Part shown: positions 43,470 to 56,200 of the stretch, in pieces
How the letters are laid out: each line of letters starts with the position of its first letter
Position numbering within the stretch: the first letter of the stretch is position 1
Origin: Ophioceras dolichostomum
Taxonomy: Eukaryota > Ascomycota > Sordariomycetes > Magnaporthales > Ophioceraceae
Direction of reading: 5' to 3'
Length of the DNA: 64,000 bases
Assembly (NCBI GenBank): GCA_003049485.1
Contig: PYST01000155.1
Coordinates: forward strand, 1-64,000
Notes under the pieces: generated by a model
Databases searched by the model: none
Told to the model about the DNA's origin: nothing
What the model saw: only the letters and a program-made list of their open reading frames with translations
Program-made: the position numbers and the translations under genes

Positions 43470-46118
43470 ATGCTCCGTACGGATATATCAGTCGCCATGA
43501 TCGAACCGGCCCCTTTCTTCTCCAGATCCAAATCCGACTCCGTTTCCTCCTCATCAACCCTCGTCTCCTTCAAGTCGTTTGAGTCAGACTCTCCATTGCT
43601 TCCAGGTGGCCCCAAATACCCCAAGCCCAGGTTCCGCATACGGGAGGTCCTGAGTCACTCTCATTACAGGAGAGTCATCATATGGACACTCCTCGTCATC
43701 GCCCTCACATCCCTGACGATCTCGAGCAGACGGCGAGGCGGAGGGTTTCTGGAGCTGGTTAGGTTGCGCAACGGCAATGGCGACGAGGAAGGAGACTCGT
43801 CTAGCGAAAACGGGAAGAAAGATGACGGGCCGCATTGGATTAAGTACCTACAGTGAGTCTGACCTCTCTGCGCTCCAACCTGGCTTTCCAGGCTCCGTAT
43901 AATGGCAGTGTGCTTGACCACAGCTTTAAATTTGACTCCCCGTTGGCTAACATTCAACCCGTAAAGCATGGACTCGTACTACACAGGCCTGAAGACTTTG
44001 GTACAAATCTCTGAACACAGGCCAGACTTCCCTCCGCAGGAAGGAGTCAAGCCGGCGGCGGCGGCCCAGACGCTCATCAGCCTGCCATCTCCAACTCCCT
44101 TTATTCCCCATCCAGACTATGATTCCTCTGAATATACGGATAATTACTTCCCGGTGCGCGCTTGCTATCTGGACAAGGAGAAAAAAATTCCAGTTCCGGA
44201 CACGTACGCGTACAACGGAGTGCCACAGGGCCAGCCACTCCCCGCGCTCGGCTCGTACGACGCCGTCGGAATGCGCAAGGATGTTTGCTTCGACAGGTTC
44301 GGCAGGTATGGCCCTTACGGGCTTGGCTACGAGGCCGACGAAGGGGGGACGTCAGAGGGACTGGACACGGAGATGACCGGCAGCGAAGCCGTGTGGGCCA
44401 AGTCGGGCAAGATCGACTACCGCGGCATCGACTGGGGCGAGGTGCAGGACCAGTGCGTGGCGGCCAACGAGGAGCGCTTTATCACGGCGGACGAGCTCCA
44501 GACCCGCGAGGTTGCGGACCAGATCGAAGCCAAGGCTTCCGAGATCAAGGCGAGAGAAGAAAGGAAAGCAGTTACAGACGGGGGCGATGAAGACAAGGGC
44601 ATCAAGCAAAAGCAGATGCAGAAGGACGATAACAAGGAACAGTTCAGCAAGAAACTGAGCAGCAGCAGGGGGAAGGAGAGCAAGAAGTCGAAAAACAAGG
44701 CAGAGAAACAAAGCGAAAGGGCACCGAAGAAAAAGATCGAGCGAATCGCGGTGGTTATGCGCACCTACGTGGGCTTCGACTGGACGCCCCACGCGGTTCT
44801 CAACTTCCGGGCCATGATCTCCGAGGTCGCGCTCCGCTCCGGCGGCGAGTACGGCGTGCACTTCCTGCTGCACGTCAAGGACGAGAACCTTCCGATCTGG
44901 GCGGATGGCGAGACGGCGCAGCGCGTGCTGGACGAGAACGTGCCCGCCGAGTTCCACAGCATCTGCACGCTGTGGTCCGAGGCCCAGATGAAGCTGCTGT
45001 ACCCCGGCGAGTTTGGCGAGCCCGTCGAGAACCCGAGCGGCCAGGGCATCCACGGCGTGTACAGGTCCGCCCACATGCCGCTGCAGCACTTCGCGCTGAC
45101 GCACCCGGAGTACGCGCACTTCTGGAACTGGGAGATGGACATGCGCTTTGTGGGCAGCTACTACGAGCTGTTCGACCGGCTGGGCGCCTTCGCGAGGGAG
45201 CAGCCGCGCACGCTGCTGTGGGAGCGCTCGTCCAAGTATTACATACCCGCCGTGCACGGGTCGTGGGCGAACTTTAGCGGGCTGGTGGCAGAGACCACCA
45301 GGGCGGCGGGCGAGAGGCCCATCATGGGCCCGGTGCTGTTCCCGGGCCGTGAGCGGATCCGGGCCGAGGAGAGGGGCGCCAGCTTCATGCCGCAGTCCTG
45401 CCGTAAGATGCGGCCCTTCAAGTCCTCGTCTTCTTCCGAGCCTTCATCCGAATCATCATCACCTGCTTCCTCATCCTCCTCCTGGCCGCCGCCTGACACG
45501 TGCGGCGTGGACGAGGAGGCCGACCTGATCACGCTCAACCCGCTCTTCGACGCCGAGGAGAGCGGTTGGGTGTTCGCGTCCGACGTGACGGGATACGACC
45601 GCGAGCGGCCCACGCCACCCCGCCGCTGCGCCATCGTGACGGCCAGCCGCCTGTCCCGCCGTCTGCTCGCCGTCATGCACGAGGAGACATGGCGGCTGCA
45701 CCACTCCATGTTCAGCGAGATGTTCCCCGCCAGCGCGGCACTGCACCACGGGCTCAAGGCTGTGTACGCCCCGCACCCGGTGTTTCTCGACCGGCGGTGG
45801 GAGATGGACGCCGTCGACAGGGCGTTCAACGGCGGCAGGCACAGCACGACGAGCAACCACGGCAGCCCTTTTGACTTCGCGAACGAGCACAACCACAAGG
45901 GCACCAGCTGGTACTTCAACAGCGAGTTCGCGGGGTTGCTGTGGCGCCGCTGGCTGGGCTACGCCCAGATGGACGGGAGGGGACCCGACGGGGGAAGACA
46001 TGGCGAGGGAACGCTCAGGGGAGGGAAGGCTGCCGAGGAGAGCCCCTGGTCGACGGGGAGGCTCTGTCTGAGGAGCATGCTGGTGCATCCCATCAAGTGG
46101 GAGAAGCCAGAAGATTAA
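43470..46118 (+). CDS. DUF3405 family type II membrane protein
   Basis: Fungal protein of the DUF3405 family, probably a Golgi/ER lumenal enzyme; a glycosyltransferase-like role has been guessed for such proteins but is unproven. Two exons: 43470-43852 and 43967-46118, about 844 residues; donor GTGAGT, branch ggctaac, acceptor AAG. ATG 43497 is an alternative start. A cytosolic tail of about 65 residues is followed by one signal anchor (VIIWTLLVIALTSLTI) and a lumenal domain. The conserved core begins IAVVMRTYVGFDWTPHAVLN and includes GGEYGVHFLLHVKDENLPIW, YRSAHMPLQHFALTHPEY, FWNWEMDMRFVGSYYELFDR and the C-terminal NHKGTSWYFNSEFAGLLWRRW. Two insertions interrupt it: a Lys/Glu-rich stretch (about 190-260) and a Ser-run near 485-510. 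Confidence 0.85.
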
Positions 46119-47119
46119 CGGAGAAGGGTCTCTTTAGCGACTCTCTTGTCACTATATACCTAGTTCCTGTTCTTGTGTGTGTTTAGTCCTCATCTTGACG
46201 ATGATTGCTAATGTAGGCCCTGGTCTCCGACCGAATGAGCACAATTTCATTTGTACAGTATGTAGACTGGTGCCCGGCTGTTGGTCTTTTTTAAACTCCT
46301 GGGCAAGAGAAACACGGAATACGTCTGGCAAACATCAACCTCCCCACCAGCTCCTCGCATCGCATAATAAGAGCAGAGATCAGCATCGAAGGAGCGAGGG
46401 GTGTCAACACTGGTGTCCGTGACTAGCGTGTGAGCGTGTGATCTTAAATGTTAGCAGGATACCTGGGATACGACTGTAAGTGGTCAGCGTCGTGGTGGAA
46501 GGCGACCTCAGTTGGGGCAGCCTGACCAATCATGGCCTCATTGTATCGATCCCTGTATCGGTAGCGTCCTAACGGTAGTCCAACAATATTGGCATTCAGT
46601 CTGGCCCCAGCCACCGAATTTTCCGAGGAGCTCTGCTGGATGGGTGGGAGGACGAGAAAGAGAGAGAGCTGCGCCTGCCGCAACCACGAAATCATAATAA
46701 ACAACACACACCTCCCCCCCTCGGACCACTCAGATGAGCGGACCTTGTGCACCCGCCCCTCATCACCTCACCTCCAACAAGGGCTCCCCCTAACAGTGTT
46801 ATTATTTCCCTTGCACCTGCCGCCCTGACCTGCTTGCTGCCATCATAGCTCCTCCCCCGGACAACCAAACCACCCAAAAGATCAGGCCGCAAAAAACGGA
46901 ACCATCACCACAACACAGTGTTTTTTTGAGAAGAAAGCTTCGAGCTTCGTCTCTCACATTCCAGCTCCCTGCTTCAGAATAGCCCCTCATCACGATCGCG
47001 CGGTTTACGCGACCAAAACGATACCCAACAAGCCCTTTTATTTTTTAGTCGCCATTCGCTTGCTTCTCATAAGCTTGAGCTGCTCGAGGGAACGCGAATT
47101 AGAATAAACAACAAAAACA
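46119..47119. other. 1 kb intergenic
   Basis: No gene seen; likely the 3' UTR of the DUF3405 gene and the promoter of the next gene, with an A-rich leader (acaaaaaca) just before its ATG. Confidence 0.45.
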
Positions 47120-48728
47120 ATGTCAGCACCGACAACCAACGCATGGCTGCGAGGGCAGCGCAAGTCCGAGCTTGTCGAGATCGCCGAGCGCGTCGGCCTG
47201 AAGAAGTATGTATTGAATTTATATTTTCTCTGTCAACTAGCAAAATTTCGCTGCCCCTTTTCCACATTCCATTGCTTCTGCTGTCGCCGCCGAGTCCACG
47301 CGCCGCGTTGTCGTTGTCGCCCTTGTCGCGCCAGGGGGACCGAGGGAATGGATCTGGACTCGAGAAGAGGGGCACACCAACCAACACAGCTCAACCCTGA
47401 CCCATCCGCCCTCTCTCCCTGTGAGCCTCGACAACGACGATGATGGTGGTGATGGCTAGCGACGCGCGCGAAAGCACGTGCAAGCAAAGCAAGGGGACCC
47501 CACGTACTTGCCTGCTCGCCTGCCCTCTTGCGCGTACACCTAACACGACTCAGCTATCTTCTCTCGTTTTGGGCTGCTGCTCTCAGCTACTGACGCGTTG
47601 TCTCTCTTTCTTCTTAGCTATGACGGCCTCAAGAAGGATCTCGAAGCGTCCCTGGACGAGTTCCTGACCGAAAACGCGGACAAGTTCTCCGGCGACGCGA
47701 GCCTTGCCCCTTTCTACCAGAGCCGCAGCAAGGCGATAGGGTCCCCCGTCAAGAGGGAAGCTCCCGAGCTCAGGATCGCCAAGCGCAGGCAGACGAAGGC
47801 TACTGACGAGATAGTCGCCGCGACGTAAGTTTATTAGCTATAGCGTCCCTCACAGCCAGCTTACTCCCAGCCCCCAGCTAGGCGGACAACCAGTCCATCA
47901 TCCCAAGAAAGCAAGCAAAGCTGACCACCCGTCATATACAATCCCATCCCCATCGCCAGCGAGGACGAGCCCTCATCCCACGCCTCCTCCACCTCAACCG
48001 CCCTCGCGACCCGCACCCCCGCCCGCGCCCTCTCCCTCGCCTCTCGTATCGCCCTCCCCACCACCCCCGCAGACGTCGCCTCCGTCGTCGACCGCTCCAC
48101 GCTCGCGGTCCGCACGCGCGTCGCCTCGGCCTACGCGCAGAGCGGCATCTCCGAGGGCACGCAGGCGACGCGCGCCGCCCTGTCTACGGTCCCGTCGGTG
48201 CTCCTCCTGGTCGCGACCTTCGAGGCCTACTTCCTGCGCCCAGAGGTCCTGGCCGACCGGTACGCCTTCACGATCCCGGGCGTCGCCGCCCTGGGGACCC
48301 GCCCCTACCCCGTGCAGGTCCCGGACCTGTTCCTGCTTCTCACGGGGAGCTTCTGGGGCCCCGCCCTCACGTGGCTGGCGACGAGCATCGTTTTTCCTAG
48401 TATCTTTGGGTACTTCTTCAACTTGCACCACCAGGCCGCCGCGGGGACGTCGGGTCCTGGAGGCGTTCCCGGGGTCGCGACGAGGGGGAGGCCCAGGGGC
48501 ATCGCGGCGGGCGCCGTCGAGTACGCGGTCGACCCGCTGACGTTCAGCGTCGTGAAGGCCGTGCTCACGTATGTGGTCTACGCGCAGGGCGTGACGTTCT
48601 GGGGGCTCGCGGACCCGCTGTCGGTGGCGCGCATCAACTCGGCGCTGTACGGCGGGTGGAAGGGCGCGATTGTCGGGGCGGGCATCACGGGGCTTTTGGC
48701 TGTTTATGAGGCTGTGCTTCACAAGTAG
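47120..48728 (+). CDS. membrane protein with SAP-like N-terminus, unknown function
   Basis: I do not recognise a characterised homologue. Three exons: 47120-47205, 47618-47824 and 47960-48728, about 353 residues. The intron donors are GTATGT and GTAAGT, and splicing restores frame at both joints. The N-terminus WLRGQRKSELVEIAERVGL plus YDGLKKDLEASLDEFL is a SAP-like helix-extended-helix, split by the 412-nt first intron. A Ser/Thr/Ala-rich linker leads to three or more hydrophobic segments (SVLLLVATFEAYFL, VPDLFLLLTGSFWGPAL, WLATSIVFPSIFGYFF and a C-terminal GAIVGAGITGLLAVY). This layout, a SAP-like end plus membrane helices, resembles inner nuclear membrane proteins, but that is speculation. 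Confidence 0.78.
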
Positions 48729-50368
48729 AGGAGGTGAAGGGTGGACGAACGGCGCATGTGTGCCATGATGCATGTGGAGGCTGCTGGTGCTGCTGGTAGG
48801 CTTTCGTGTCTCGGGATGGGGATGGGAGACTCTCTGGGGTTTGGTGCAGGTAGATGCGCCGGAGGAGTGGGATAGAGGGAGAAAGAGAGGGAAGAGATCA
48901 TGTGTGTGTGGTGTGGTGCTTGGAGCGCGCTACTCGGTCGTTTTTTTGATGCACTTTGTAGGGAGGTGGTTGGTGTGCGGCCGGCGACTGTTTGTGTTTT
49001 CTTCGCTGTTTATGCTTGCTCTCTGTCCTTCTTGTTCTCTCTGGTCTCTTTCGGCTTTTTGATCTCCCTCATCTTGTGTTTTTTCTTCTCTTTTCCCGCT
49101 CCCAGTTCTTTTTTTTCCTTCTTTCTGGAGGACGGACATGTTGCGTACATTTCTATCCACCCCACCACCTTTCCCTGCCTCCTTGGGTACCTGCCTTGGA
49201 ACATACACACATCGTCATCCGCGCAATGGCTTTGTTCTCATTGGATTTATGGCCACCTACATACCGACCACTACAGGCCGTCTGTACAAACCGACAAGCT
49301 AGCATCAAGGGGCGTGTGGGTGGGTGGATGTGTGTTGGGACGGGATGGATGGGTTGGATGGGGAGAGGCGTTTGGGGCGTAATTTGGCGTCTTTTGGGTT
49401 AACCAAACCCCCTCTTCTCTCTCCTCGCCCGGATGATACCTCCCGTCAGAGCTGTTGTTTTTTTTTCTTTTCTGATTCTCCTGTTAACGGGATTTTTCTG
49501 TCGGATTCATTGGAAAGAGGACATGACTTGGTGGCTACTATTTTCAATCCCTCTTTCCCCATCTATTGGATGGCTCAGCGCACGACTTTTTCTCAGATTT
49601 GGAAACTGACTGGCTTGAAGGGATGAAGGACGGAGGTTGGATGGATGTGGTCTTTCTTGGGTTGCGTTTCTGGCTGTTCTATATTCTATTATCACCCTGA
49701 AGATCACTTTTGATCGTTTCCTCTCGCTGTGGGTTGTGGTATCCCGATTCTCAATAGTCCCCTTTGCATATAGTTCTCGTGCATGGATCGTTTTCTTTGC
49801 TTTGCCTCCACAGTCCTCGCCGCATCGTTTTGTCGTTGGATTGACGGGGTAGCAGTTTGGACAAAGGTGGGCAGAATGTTAAGTGTATATGGTTGTGTGT
49901 GCCTGGTTGGCGATAAGTCGTTGGGACATTAGGCAACCCTTCAGGATGAGTCCCGATCAGGCCCGTCAGGTCATTAATGCTACGGGAAGTGATCGTTCTT
50001 ACATTCGGAGAAGAGATTTGGAACGGAACGAAAAACAATGCGTATGCTTCTTCGCTCACCGATTATTAGGAATGTGAGACTCGAGCAGCTCTCTACCAGG
50101 TTCTAAGGTATCAATCTCATTGGACTGTGTTTGCGGAAGGATGTGGCTTGAATATATATTAGATACCTATTAAACCAAAACCGAACGGCCCAACTGGATG
50201 GATGAGTAGATCGACACTGCTGGCTTCCTTGGGTATATCTGCATACCTCCCCCTTCTACACTAAATCAAGATCAGAAATACAGTCCAAAACAAAGCACAG
50301 CTGTGTCAGGGCACACGATTGCCCTACCCTACCTGGGTCGGTACCTAGGTACTTTACCGGCGAACGGA
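48729..50368. other. 1.6 kb intergenic, between convergent genes
   Basis: No gene seen. T-rich stretches fit 3' UTRs of the two convergent genes. A cctacctgggtcggtacctaggta-type motif lies at 50324-50352. Confidence 0.45.
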
Positions 50369-52769
50369 TCAAATAAACGAGCCGGGATACTTATTCGTCG
50401 TCTGCTTCTGGTGCTTTTGTTTTTGGCTCGGCTCCTTCTGTTTCAGCTTCGTCATGAGCGCCTCGTTCTCGCGCTTCAGCTCGGCAAGCGGCCTGCACCC
50501 GCCCACCAGCTTGCGCTCCAGCTCCAGCCTCCGCAGCCGATGCTTCTCCTCCAGCTGCTGCTGCTCGGCGCGGTCGACCGGGTCGTGGGATATACTAGTG
50601 GTCGCGGTAGGTGGTGACGCTAGCGAGCTCGGAGCAGTAGTAGTAGTAGTCGCTGTCGTGGTGCTGCTGTCGGCCGCAGCAGCAACAGCAGTAGCAGCAG
50701 CAGCAGCCTGGACATTGCTCCTGCTGCTGCTACCGTTCCTTCGGCCAAAAATGTCGGGCTCCTTGTTATTGTCGAAGTCGAAGGTCAGCACGGTGGAGTC
50801 GTCGTCGTCTCCCTCGAGCTGCTGCTTGACTTTGACGAGGAGGCCGGGCGAGGGCCCTCGGGCCATCCAGCTGTTGGTGCTGACGTCCGTGAGGAAGCTG
50901 TAGCGGTACGTGGCGCCGTCGTCGAAGTCGTCGTCGTCGTTGTAGTCGCTGGCGAGCTCGTCTATCACGGAGGGCTTTTTATCCGGCGTCTTTTCCGCCC
51001 GATTCGGTTTCGGTTTCGGCTCCGGCTCCTCTTTCTTGCTCGGTTGCTCTTCTTTCTTCTGCTCTTCGTCTTTTACTACTTCTTCTTCCTCCTTGGTCTC
51101 CTTCAACTGGGGCAGGATCGTGCTCTGTGAAGGTGGTGAAGTTGGCCCTGGTAGAGCAGCAACAAGCGGGAAGTTCTTCTTCTCGAAGTAGTACTCCGAC
51201 CCTTCCCACCCACTGTAGTTCATCGTCACCGGCCTCACGCGCTCGTGCAGCGCCTCGCTACTGCGGATCAGATTCAGCTCGTTCGGCTCGACCACCTCCG
51301 GATTTAGCCTCCTGACGCAACTGACGCGCGCGTTGGGGTGGCTGAAATTCCTGACGTGGCTGTTTCTGCCCCCGGCAGCGGCTTGAACGCCGGAGCTGAC
51401 GGTGCTGCTGATGCTGCTTTCAGCTACGGAATGGGGTGTTTGGGGTTGTTGAGGTGGAGGTGGAGGTGGAGAGAGGATGGTCTGGTAATTAAACGTCTGG
51501 GTGCTGGACGTGGCGGAGACGGGACTGGCGGGAACCTCGATCTGCTTTGGTGTCGACTCGGGTGCGGTGATCATTAACTCGCGAGCGGTGCGGACGGGAG
51601 GCGCGGGCGACGCGGTCCTGCTATTGTTGCTGCTGTCGGCATTCCTCGCGGTTCCGCCCCTGGACTCCATGGGCCTCCTCCCGCGAGGGGCCGGCGCCAG
51701 CCGGAACGTCTCCTGAGGCAGCTTGTTGCTCTTCAGGTCGTCGAAGACGCCATGCTGCGACGGGGCGAAGAGCGCTTCGCAATCTTGGCATATTGCACCG
51801 GCCATACCGGCCATGGGTTTCTTGCGTAGCTGGCATTCATGTCCATCCTGCCGATGTGCCCCTGAGTTGTCTTTATGAACCCATTGGACGGTGCCCCTGG
51901 TCTTTCCAGTCTTGAAGCTGTCTTTAAGGTCGCCGTAGGTGGAATGGGATCCGACGTGGCCGTCTGCTGTGCCGTCGTTGGGCCACTGGCCCGCGCCCGT
52001 TCCGATGTAAACCGATTCGCGGTTGTACTCCGCCAGGGCGGCCTCGCTCAGGGGTTGCGAGGGAGGGAGTTGCGGCATGGGGACGTCGGGGAGCCGTGGC
52101 GGGAGCTTGCCCATGTAGTCTCGGTAGCTGACCTGCGGCTTCGCGGGTTGCTGTGGCTGTGGCTGCGTTTGGGGACGATGAGATGCCCGGGCAGCGGTGG
52201 CGGGCTTCGGCTGTGGTCGTTGATCATGACTTGCTGGTCTGCGGTCACCCCTCGGAAGCGGATCTGGGGTCGATCTCGGGTGCTCAAAACTTCCTTCCGT
52301 CCTCATGATCTCCTCGAGTCTCCTCGTCCTCGTCTGTGACGCCGAATCTAGCGGGTAGACCTTCCTGCCGTTCGTATCGCCCACTCCACGGCCCGGACGT
52401 CCCCCCAAGTTGTCCCTTGCCCCGACCCTGTGCAGCCCACTGGCCTGCGACAGCTGCTGGCGGCTCATCATGTTGCTCTCTTGTATCTTGAGCAGCTCCG
52501 CCACGCACTCGTCGTCCGACAGATGAAGGTCAGTAGTCGGTCGAAGTGGCCGATCCGGGGTATGTACCGGAACAAGTCCACTAGCTGTCGCGATATCGGT
52601 GATCCGGGCCCGTCTGGCGAGGTGACGCTGGGCCTGCGGCGGAAGACGGAGGTGATGATTGCTTGAAGGATCCTGGACGCGGTTTCACGATGCTTGACGA
52701 AGAGGAGGCAGACCTGCTGCTGTTACTGTCGGTATTGTGAAAAACCCTGTAGTCGATATGGTCTTTCAT
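50369..52769 (-). CDS. disordered protein with C-terminal coiled coil; reading-frame switch near the 5' end
   Basis: I do not recognise the family. The long frame (open from 52684 to the stop at 50369) contains a constrained-looking N-terminal part (ITDIATASGLVPVHTP, then LHLSDDECVAELLKIQESN), a Cys/His cluster (HECQLRKK...ICQDCEALF), Pro/Gln/Ser-rich disorder, a WEGSEYYFEKKNFPLVAALP motif and a C-terminal coiled coil (LEEKHRLRRLELERKLVGG plus LAELKRENEALMTKLKQ). It has no ATG at its upstream end. The only nearby ATG (52769, MKDHIDYRVFHNTDSNSSRS) lies in another frame that stops at 52581. Joining needs one base removed or an intron of 3n+1; a GT-AG pair at 52713/52614 (100 nt) would fit but its donor is weak. 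So either a frameshift, a sequence error or an unusual intron. Confidence 0.65.
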
Positions 52770-53282
52770 GGTAACCTTTTCAGGCTCGGCCCGTTGGATG
52801 ACGGCACGAGTTCGATGTTTAATAAAACCGCACCCCTTGAACTGTGCGGCGCAGTGGTCGCCATCCTGCGCTTCTTTCTGAGAGAAAGAGTTGAGAATCG
52901 GGACTTGCTTTTGCTACCCCTTCACGATATCCAGGAAAAAAGAACACATGCCTCGAACAAAGAAGGTATTCGGCGTCAAGGCAAAATGACTGTTTAAGAA
53001 AGTTGTGTGAGCCTTTGTGGCCGGTTGCTTCCTCAAGGAACAAAGGGATCCCATTGTCGAAAATGCCCACCGGATACAGTCTAGACGCATCTGTTCAAGT
53101 GGTTTTAGATGGATAGGACAGAGGAGGCAAAAAGTCGAAGAAGTGACAGCCCCCTAGATCTCGTGGACTTCAATTTGGAGTCATGTTTGTAAGCGGTATA
53201 ATGCATTCAATCTATTATAGCAGCGTAAATCATTCCACGAGCAATCTCTCAGGATCTTTCGAGTTGCATGACCGCTGTATCA
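52770..53282. other. intergenic, between two minus-strand genes
   Basis: 513 bp with no visible gene; promoter of the coiled-coil gene and 3' flank of the transporter gene. Confidence 0.4.
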
Positions 53283-56200
53283 TCACAAACTTACAGTCAC
53301 TGTCATATTGTTGCTCAGTACCATGAGCGTAGGGGGCAGTGAGTGGCAGAGCACCTCGACATCCGAAAGGTACTGCAGGCTGGCCTCCTCGCTCTCGCAG
53401 GTTCCTTCCTCAGGAATCGGCAGCGTCGTGAACAATACCCCCGTGTCGCCGCTTTGTTGGCGCATGAGCTCGTTGAGAATCAGATGCTGGGCCCGGCAGG
53501 GCAGGTCGTTGAACGAGAACGGCTGCGGTCTACGCTGTTGCCGCCGCCGCCAGCCCTGGGCCGAGTAGAAGGACGCGGCCGCAGCCGCTCCTCGGCGCGC
53601 ACCCCCTCTTGAGCGTCCCCGTCTGCGTCCTTGAGTAGACCCGGCGTCTAGATAGTCGCCACCGTCACCACCTTCTGACGCGGCATCTTCCTCGGCGGCG
53701 GCGGCGTCATGGGGTGAATGGTAGGTGGCAACCAGAAGCTCTGGGATGCTGATTTGTACGTCGCCGCCCGCCGCGTCGGCGGATGTGGACGACTCCCAGA
53801 TCGGCTCGACGTCGGGTTCCGCAAATGAGATGCTGGGACCCGGCCCTGCGGCGCCGCCATCCGTGATTCTGGCCTCTGGCATGAGGCTGCTCGAAAAACG
53901 GTTGGTCGAGCTCGTCCTGGAGAATCCGGGACGTTCCGCCCTTGGCATCATTGGTGACAGGGTGTCGAACACGGCACAGTCTGGGTCCGTCGAATCCGAT
54001 GTCAGAGGAGCGGGTGTGACGCTGGCGGCGGCTGTGTGTGCTCTAGCCAAGGTAGGGCGTTTGGAAGCCGTAGTGGCCGCCTCAGCGCCAGCGCTCAACG
54101 GGATGGGGCTTGTAGGTGCCTTCCTCGGGCTCAATGATCGAGCGGACGCAGCAGCGGGAGAATGGCTGCCCTTGCGATGGGAAGGCTGGTGGTGGTGGTG
54201 GTGGTGCGGATGATGATGATGACCTTGACCTTGCAGAGTAGCTCGCAAATCGCTGCCACTGGCAGTCAAGGGAGCCCAACCCTGCGGCGACGGCTGCGAG
54301 GCGAAGGGCTCAAGCTGGGCTAGCGAGGCTGCATGGTGCTTCTTCACCGCCGGTTTCTGTGCCAAGAGGATATCACCGTGGCTCTTTCGCCGGCTCGTGG
54401 CTAAGAACGGCCGTGGTGGTGGCATGAGGTCAAGTAGGTCCGCCTCGCTAGCGGCGCTCTCGACATCGTCGTTGAAGTCGGCGTCCATGTTGGCCATGTC
54501 GCCGGCTCCCACGTCGCTTCCGCTGTCGCCGAACTCCGATTCGCCTTCGCTGTCCAGGTCGAACACGTTCCGCGGAAGATTCTGGGCGTGGATGCCCATG
54601 CTGAAACCCAGGCGGGCGAGGAGCGAGACGGTGGGGTTCTTGGACAACTCCGCGAGCAGAGACACGCTGGATCGTCTCCGATCATCGTCGTCGCCACCGT
54701 GCACTCCCAAGCTACCGCCACCACGCTCATCGCGATCGCCGCCGCGTCGGTGACGGAGTTGGTGATACCCCGTGTCTGAGTCCGAGACATCCTCCTCCCC
54801 TGGGAATTCTGGCCTCTGTCTCTGGAAGTCGTCCCACCACTCCCCCCGCATTGTCTCATTGACAACGTTTTCAACAAGCGAGTCGCGGAACACGCCGTGG
54901 ATGATGGCCTCGTACGTGGCCAGCTCGCCCGAGGAGAGCCAGAAGGCGTGCACCTCCGCGTCCATCCGAAGCTTGTCCAGCAGCGCCTCGACCCGCTGCC
55001 TCTCCTCCTCGACGTCTTCCTCGTATTCGACGAACACCATGACTCGAAGCTTGAACACTCGCGCCCACGCTGGAACAGTGGACAGGATGTATCCAAGTTG
55101 TAGAATCAGCGTGTCTTCACGGGTTCATGCAAATATGTCAGCAGCTGTCATCGCTGCCACACACCTCGAGAAGTGCGCTTGAAATGCGCTTGAAATACTC
55201 TTCAGGTGGTACAGTACAAAGAGTACCTAGTTAGGTAGACGGTCATCGGGGAGGACTTACAAGTGTCAAAATTGGTGGTGACCACACTCTTGCCGTCTGC
55301 TCGAACCTCAGCGGACATCTGGATCGGCCAGAGATCGATGAACTTCTTTGCGTTTTTGCCATCCTTGCGCGGGGTCTCCAGCTGGTTGAAGCCCTTCCCC
55401 ACAGCGACGTTGATCCGGTGCCTCAGGGCGAGGTCTTCTAGGATTGTGAGGTAGCTCGTGACCGACATCATTCCCTCGGTCTTGATGACATCCGTCGGAA
55501 GGGCTCCTTCCAGTAACCGCGCGTCGGTGTCGCCTCGACGCCGCTGCTTCGCCTTACCACCTCCAGAGATGCTTCCAGAGCCATTTCCACTCCCACTGTC
55601 GCCGCCTCCGTCTGTTGCTAATGCCTCTGCTGCGGCTGCTGCTTCTCGGGCTGAAGCCGATGTCCCTGGTGGAGGGGGAGGAATCTCAGGGTCCTGGACG
55701 AACGGCCGCGATCGCCGCAGATCGTCCATGTTGTAGAAGCCTAGCACAGCAATGTTGGGCCGCATACCGCCGAGCCCGGCCGAGAGAATAAGATTGCGCA
55801 CGCCCCATGTGATGGTTGGCGACATGTTCAGCTGCACAAACGCCTTGATGCGTGAGTACTCGGAGATGTACTTCGTCCAAGCCGACTGCTGCAGCTTCGC
55901 CTCCTGCACGCCCGATGAGAAATCGTCGGTGACGATGACGTGGCCTAAGATGTAGAGCGATCCCTTCTTGACCGAGTTGCAGAACTGGATGAGCTGGGTC
56001 TGCCGCCGCGGGTCGCCCACCAGGAGGATGATCTGCGGCCGCCAGAACTTGATGTGCTCGGGCTTCAGGCGGAGGAGATACTTCCTGACCTGGTGGTAGA
56101 TGATGTTCTGCGACACGTCTCCCCAGTGCTTTGGCGGGCTGAGGTAGTGGATCAACTGGAACAGGAAGATGAGGAGGCACACGGCCGAGGTCGCGTACGT

